Positions 53,404 to 58,558 of a stretch of 58,558 nt of DNA are shown here, piece by piece. Origin of the DNA: Seminavis robusta (taxonomy: Eukaryota; Bacillariophyta; Bacillariophyceae; Naviculales; Naviculaceae). A model generated the notes under the pieces. That model saw nothing but the letters and a program-made list of their open reading frames with translations. It was not told the origin of the DNA and searched no databases. The stretch spans positions 1 through 58,558 of the forward strand of contig CAICTM010000576.1 in the NCBI GenBank assembly GCA_903772945.1. Reading direction: 5' to 3'. Made by a program: the position numbers and the translations under genes. The stretch's first letter is position 1. Each line of letters begins with the position of its first letter.

Positions 53404-55703
53404 TCACGCCATGTGCTCTCGCAAGCGGCCCCTCATCATGAGGGAAGTGCTAACATTCGAACGATCCATTGGGTCATCCTGAAGGCGGTAATGGGCACCC
53501 CCTGAAGCAGATCCCCAATATGCATCAGGCGTTATTGCCATTTCTAATATCTCTTTGATCTCATTCCTGAGCTCTCCCAGTTCTGATCGAATTGCAGCAA
53601 TCTCGTTGTTTGTGCGTTCCCCAAATTCTTCCGTCTCAACCATTCTCGTGTTGTTGACCTCTTTCCTGAGCACTTGCAGTTCTGATCGCATGGCAGCAAT
53701 CTCACTCCTTGTATCTTCCCCGGGTTGTTCGTTCTCTTCCATCATGTTGATTCTGTTTTTGTCTATTCTCAGTGTGTCAACGCTAATGAAGTTACCATCC
53801 GTATTCGGTACCATCATGATCATTGAAGGAGTTGCTTCTCCTGTTTCGTTCGACTCTCCTGTGCTGCTTTGCTTTCCTATTTTCCGGACAAGTGCCTTTG
53901 TTGCTTCTCTTGTCCTCCTTTTCCCATGTTTGTCATACACTGTGGTGACATGGGCAATGACTATTGCAATAAACATTACACCCCAGTGACAGGCAAAAGT
54001 TCCAATCATCTGCTCCAGAGTAAGCTTTTGTGCATCTTCATCGGGAGAATCGCCCATAGCCGCAACAGATCCACCAGCAGCAGCTTTTCCGCCAGCCTTG
54101 AGTGCTCGATGTCCTCTTTTAGCAGTGCTACTACGAGTGCGAGGAGCTGAGGGTGAAAATTGTCATGTCCTTGTCGCAGCTGTCGTTTGCGGGCACCCTC
54201 CTCGTCTTGGGCCTCCTTAATTTCTGGTTTGTAGGTGAGGCAATCAATGGTCTTGGTTCTCTCAAATTCATTTGCCCAAGCCCGTGCCAGGAACCCCTCC
54301 TCGATTATGTCTCGCATATGTAAATCGAGGACATCACGAATCAATCCAGTGCATAATTTTCCTGAATCAGCAGTAAGAGCAAAACCAGATCCAAGCTCCT
54401 TTTCTTTGCCCCCCACCAAATACATGTCGCATTTTTTATTGTACTCTCGAATCCCCTTGAACTTGCTCCAAGTGGCATAGCTTGTAAGCATGTATTCACA
54501 TTCACCATTGAGAAGTCCCTCAAATTGTTCCAATTCTGAGTGTTTTGGAATACGGACTGCCTTCCTGTAGTTGTCCTGGAGATGAAAATCTATATAGGTA
54601 TCCTCCCAAACGCACATCTTTTTGCCACCAACGACAACCTCATCAAGTGTTTGCGGTCCTTGAATTTGTCTATCCACAAGGAGAGAAGCAAGATTTGCAG
54701 TATAGGTTGCAGTCATGACAAGGGCCCAAATGGCCATGCTGATGCCGAAGATTCGACTTGCCAATGTCTTGGGTTGGTACTCATAGGCTTGTGTCGAATT
54801 CATGAAACTAAGGTAAACATTCTCCAGCCACCATTCCCACATGCCTCTGTCTTCTCGCTCATCAGCATACCATTCGAGGATTTGATAGACAATACCACTG
54901 AGGAAAATGGTAAACAATGTCACAGCCCAAACTGCAGCGTCGTAGGGCTTGAGCCAGTTGAAGAATGATGAAATCGTGACATCGCTACTGCTCTGAGCCT
55001 GGAACACATCCCTGGTAACCATAATCATACTAGAATCTAGAAACGCTTCTATGAAAACAACACCATTGTTCATTCGATCAAGACTGTGGGCCCACCAATC
55101 TGTTTTCCAGTTTTGACCAATTCAAAAAAGTTGTTTTCCAAAAAAGAAGATGGCGGATCAGTCCGTACGGTCCAAAACATCCCAACACGGAATAGGCCAG
55201 GACTGCATGCCAAGGCCGAGAACCCACCAAACACAAGGGACACACTTACCGGCCACTATATCATAGGAATCTATACCCCAGTGAAGCGTTTCATCCCAGG
55301 TCATGTTATGTGCTGATGGGTCCGTGTAAATGCCAAAGCTATTTCGCCAGGTGAATCCTCCTCTCCTTCCCACCTCATCCAGAATAACTGGAATCAGGCC
55401 AGGCTCCGACTTGTCGATTCCATTTTCTGGATCGTAATTGAAATAGGCTCCTTGATAATTACCAATAAATACATGTAATTGCAGGCCTTCGAGAGCACGC
55501 CGCAACTCCAACCTGTCGTCATAGAAGGCAAAAAATCGATCACAGACATTCTGACGATGGGACACGTTGGAAGCTCCTAGAGGAGTTGTGAAAAAGATCT
55601 TTTCACCTCCCAAAGCATCCGCTAAATGAAGAATCACAAGCAGGAATGCACAGAGTGATGGCGCTGCTCTAGTCTTCGGTCGGGATGTCGAGAAGAGCGC
55701 CAT
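53404..55703 (-). CDS. Ionotropic glutamate receptor-like channel 2 (one intron, apparent frameshift)
   Basis: Exon 1 runs from the ATG at 55703 to 55250; a 150-nt GT-AG intron (55249-55100) follows; exon 2 starts at 55099. Exon 1 has a signal peptide (LCAFLLVILHLADALG) and the S1 half (QLHVFIGNYQGAYF, GGFTWRNSFGIYTDPSAHNM). Exon 2 gives the rest of S1, TM1 (AAVWAVTLFTIFLSGIVYQI), the gate helix WALVMTATYTANLASLLVD and S2. At a run of four A (54156-54159, plus strand) the frame breaks. In the next frame, FSPSAPRTRSSTAKRGHRAL leads without a stop into LTLEQMIGTFACHWGVMFIA (TM4) and a coiled-coil tail with two RSEL repeats. Adding one base would restore a single product of about 755 residues collinear with channel 1. 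It is therefore a sequencing error or a very recent lesion. Like channel 1, it lacks the amino-terminal domain. Confidence 0.82.
54156..54159 (-). other. Site of apparent single-base frameshift in receptor 2
   Basis: The coding strand reads GAC AAT TTT CAC here. Both flanking frames are protein-like and match channel 1 in order, so one missing T in the homopolymer explains the break. No splice signals fit better. Confidence 0.7.
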
Positions 55704-56222
55704 GGTTTTGTTTGGCTGTGGCCATGGGAAGTTACGAAGGCTTGATGGGGTGCAGAGTTTGGCGATGTTGGACCACCCAGGACAGCCATGGAATGACGAC
55801 AGCCTTCTGCGTGGTCACGGAAAGGTGCGTTCTTTCTCACTGTATAACATCTCTCTCATGCGCGCACCTGCACACCCTACTGGATCCCTGTAGAAATCTC
55901 CCTGTACCTCTGCCGATTACTTTTGGGAAACTTTGCCTCCACCCTGCCTGCTTCCCCCACCACAGGGGACTCAGCTGACACCAGTCCCTAGTGGCGGGTG
56001 GGCTCCTTTGCCAGACTGCCTGGCTCTGAGAGTATGGTGGGCCAAACTAGCATTAACACTTAGGAATTCGCAGCATTCAAATGGGAGAGTACCATCCATA
56101 CTGCTGCTACTGGTGGCGGTGCAGGTTGTGTTGGTGGCACCTGCACCAGGAGTAGCACCAGGAGCAGCACCAATGGACTGGGTTGCCACCCATCTCATAG
56201 TTTCTATCTGCTATTTGGAAAG

Positions 56223-56585
56223 ATGAGTAGCTCCCCTGATACAGCTGTTGCAGCCAGAGACAGCCATGACGGCAGTGGCTTTGCCGGTACCTCGACCAAC
56301 GACATTTCCATTGCCGGAGAAGCCACCACGAGGGCCGAATTTGATACTTTTGCTGCTGCCGAGTATGAACAAGATCTCCCACAGCAAGCACCGGATCTGA
56401 ACGACGATTTGGAGCTCTCAACCGAGGAGTCGGTACCTCCGGCCGATTGTAAAATTCTGCCGTTACTGGAGCTTTATCCCAACATGGAACAAGATCACAT
56501 TTGCAAGCCATCAGTAGAGAGGGCGATTCGATGCATCGCTCCTCGTTGGGCCAAGTACTGTGGCACGATTAACCAACAGCGATGA
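56223..56585 (+). CDS. Hypothetical acidic protein
   Basis: ATG at 56223, 120 residues. The N-terminal two thirds is acidic and alanine/serine-rich (FDTFAAAEYEQDLPQQAPDL), and the end carries CKPSVERAIRCIAPRWAKYC. Composition is protein-like and the opposite strand lacks an equally good frame, but there is no known domain and no paralogue in the window. It may be a fragment of a degraded gene. Confidence 0.3.
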   Translation: MSSSPDTAVAARDSHDGSGFAGTSTNDISIAGEATTRAEFDTFAAAEYEQDLPQQAPDLNDDLELSTEESVPPADCKILPLLELYPNMEQDHICKPSVERAIRCIAPRWAKYCGTINQQR

Positions 56586-57758
56586 GTGGAAATCCACGTG
56601 AACTCCCATTGTGGTGCGAAGCAGCTGTGCTGGTTTAGCCAGGTGGAAGAATCGCTGTGACATCTGTATACTCCAACAGTAGGGTCAGCAGTGCAGCCAT
56701 CTGGCAATACAGAAATAGCTGAGGAACTCTATATACCCAAGGATGATGCAGTTCTTCAGCCAAGACCAATATAGAAAGTTAGCTTGCCAGCACCAGTCAA
56801 ATGAGATGCAAGAGAGCCAAAGCTGCATGGCTGAGTGCTGTCGAGGATTTTGTGTTCAGTTGATTTTAGCATAGTTTAAAAGAAGAAGAAGTAATGAAAG
56901 GATAGTTGACCAGATACAGCCCCAGTAGCACTAGTTTCCCCACAGTTGAAGCCTTCCTGTGTGGATTGTGCCAAGGCAAAGAGTGAGTTGTTCAATCATT
57001 GCTGTGGAGATTGAGTAACAGCGGCAGCCAGCTTTGTGGCTGGCCCATTCCCATTGTCAGAGGAGTGAGGCTCCAAGCAGAGCTCTCCACTCCCAGCCAA
57101 CTCTTTGTGCATCTACCCTGACTGGATCTCATCGGATTAACATTGTCGCAGATTGCACGCACAACGAGTGGCTCTGCAGGAGTGTGGAAATCCAGGAGAA
57201 AGAGTGAGAGGAGTTGCTCATCGGCCGATCGCGACTGCCGATACGGCGAACGACCGAAAACTGGAATAACGACCGATTCAAGTGGAAGCACTTGGTCCAC
57301 CTACTAACCAGAGGGTGCTTGAGACGATACACCAGCCAGTTTCTTGTTAATCGGCTTGGTTACGGCGGCCGCGAGTGGAATAGGAACGGCTCATCACCAT
57401 TGTCAATCCTTCCCTTTTCCTACGGAAATCCTCAGTCGTGCCTCCGGAGATAGCTACTGCGGTGAAGGGAACCGGTACTCACACGGTACTCACAGAACCG
57501 GTACCGAACCTCTGTTCCGAAAGCAGGCCGAGCCGAAGATCCGAGTCACCTCACATTTTCCTCGGAATTCCGAACTGGAAGATACGTACGGATTCGCCGT
57601 GAAGATACGTGTCAATCCAAGGCTTCGATTGACAACTCGAAGCACCACGAGACCACCTTTCGACTGGTGTCAATGACTTCTATCTCCACAAGGTGGGATG
57701 CAACATCTATATCCACTGGGCTGAGGGGATGGACCAGGATGGTCCTCAACATCACTCA

Positions 57759-58449
57759 TCAATCCTGAACCAAACCAATTGGTTCTGACTGCCTTGAGAC
57801 TGTGCTATAGAACCAGTGGTTCCTTCCACACATTGTCGATGGGCAGTAAACCATTAGGATGGTGATCCAATGAAGAGGAGTCATTGGAAGGAATAGGGCT
57901 GATCCCTCCAATACCCATGAGGCCAAGTTGCTGTTGGTTTGGTCCATCAAGGTGTGGACCAACCATGATGGAGACACTAGACTGGTTGATGTCCTGTTGT
58001 TGTTGGGATAGCCTGGCCTCAAAAGCAGCCTGGCGCTCCTGGTCTCCTCCTTTTGTTGGTGCAATGCCTCCATCAGTTGTGCTAGCTGTTGGCTAATCAT
58101 GGTGGTATCATGCTTGGCAAGGTTGGAGGATGCAACAGATGATCACTGAGTGGTAAGATGGTGGGGGAACCCAGGTAGCCGGTGGACTGAGGGTGGATCC
58201 ATTGGTGACTTGACAGGAGTGTGGTGGTGGTTCAGTGCTACCTGGTGGTGTTGCCGGTGGTGGTGGTGGTGGCACCGGTGGTGTATTTGTTGCCAACGGT
58301 GTTGCCACATCCTGTGGTGGGTGTCTGTTGCTGTTGCAGCTGTTGCTGTTGGCGCTGCTGCTGCTGCTTTTTCCTCCTTTTGCTTCTGCGGTACCCATGA
58401 TGACTGCTGTGGTTGTGCTGGCTGAGTGTGGTGTAGAGGTGTTGAACAA
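57759..58449 (-). pseudogene. Low-complexity Q/P-rich coding relic, frameshifted
   Basis: The minus strand shows a glutamine-rich stretch (KKQQQQRQQQQLQQQQ) in one frame. In another is a proline-rich stretch (PPVPPPPPPATPPGS), at 58240-58400. Further along are a helix AQLMEALHQQKE and then, after a frame change, AAFEARLSQQQQDINQSSVS and GPHLDGPNQQQLGLMGIGG. The pieces could come from one transcription-factor-like or gag-like protein with low-complexity linkers, now broken. No domain can be named, and the window ends about 110 bp beyond. Confidence 0.3.
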
Positions 58450-58558
58450 ACACTGTCACGAAAAATCCAAATGGAGACTTGAAGCCTTGCACTGTTGGTC
58501 AATGATCAAACAAAGGCTGCTTGACACACTGGTAACCAGAGAACCCTTCCAAACACTT

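Larger units (their letters stand above)
55704..58558. other. Right-end interval, gene-poor
   Basis: Apart from the frames listed separately (56223-56585, 57759-58449) I see nothing convincing. Proline/alanine codon-rich sequence near 56110-56170, an AAGAAGAAGAAG tract at 56881 and scattered TACCGGTA words are present. Confidence 0.35.

Noticed and set aside
54006..54157. C-terminus of receptor 2 as read in exon 2 frame to 54006
   Set aside because: The leucine-rich ending lacks TM4, while the adjacent frame carries TM4 and the coiled coil in the order of the paralogue.

Overview
The window looks like nuclear DNA of a photosynthetic stramenopile, most likely a raphid pennate diatom (a Seminavis-like genome is my best guess, by inference only). 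The reasons are: genes on both strands without operons; short GT-AG introns of about 70-150 nt; an exon-1 leader with an AFP-type plastid cleavage motif on a thioredoxin fusion; PSMQPS-type stalk repeats on a secreted beta-helix protein; ionotropic-glutamate-receptor-like channels; a biotin-synthesis gene; and long intergenic stretches full of GTAC/TACCGGTA, TAGC and ATGC micro-motifs. I found no rRNA, tRNA or CRISPR array.

Layout. 1-4.5 kb: a GGTACCAAG-rich tract, a MED10-like Mediator gene, then an inverted array of GAGTCGCG/CGCGACTC words and a 43-nt near-perfect palindrome. 4.58-8.62 kb: a probable transposable element with long inverted repeats around a broken coiled-coil ORF. 8.8-12.7 kb: one small hypothetical gene and a repeat-rich gap. 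12.7-21.4 kb: the densest conserved block, with a secreted or lumenal SET-domain protein, TRM10-type tRNA methyltransferase, a glutamate-receptor-like channel, 8-amino-7-oxononanoate synthase (bioF) and an IRG-like GTPase. 21.4-25.3 kb: decayed genes (a thioredoxin-like pseudogene and a frameshifted beta-helix protein). 26.4-28.4 kb: a plastid-type thioredoxin / cyclic-nucleotide-binding / EF-hand fusion. 29.98-31.54 kb: a small inverted-repeat element with an in-frame 9-nt repeat array.

31.94-44.69 kb: the centrepiece is one gene of about 23 exons encoding a predicted single-pass surface protein of about 3,425 residues. It has a signal peptide, about six ricin-type beta-trefoil (QxW-like) lectin units, a very long ectodomain, a coiled coil and a C-terminal membrane anchor. 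I traced the reading frame through every junction. It closes only if a one-nucleotide exon (a single G at 32959, flanked by AG and GTAAGG) is spliced in, and this exon falls at an intron position repeated in the sister lectin units.

45-58.5 kb: a VWD-like pseudogene, an F-box protein, a TPR-like hypothetical gene, a second glutamate-receptor-like gene with one intron and one apparent single-base frameshift, and a poorly coding right end. Functionally, the signal-bearing genes (two receptor channels, the giant lectin, the beta-helix protein and the SET protein) suggest a locus rich in surface and secretory genes beside ordinary housekeeping genes. I see no evidence that they form one pathway.
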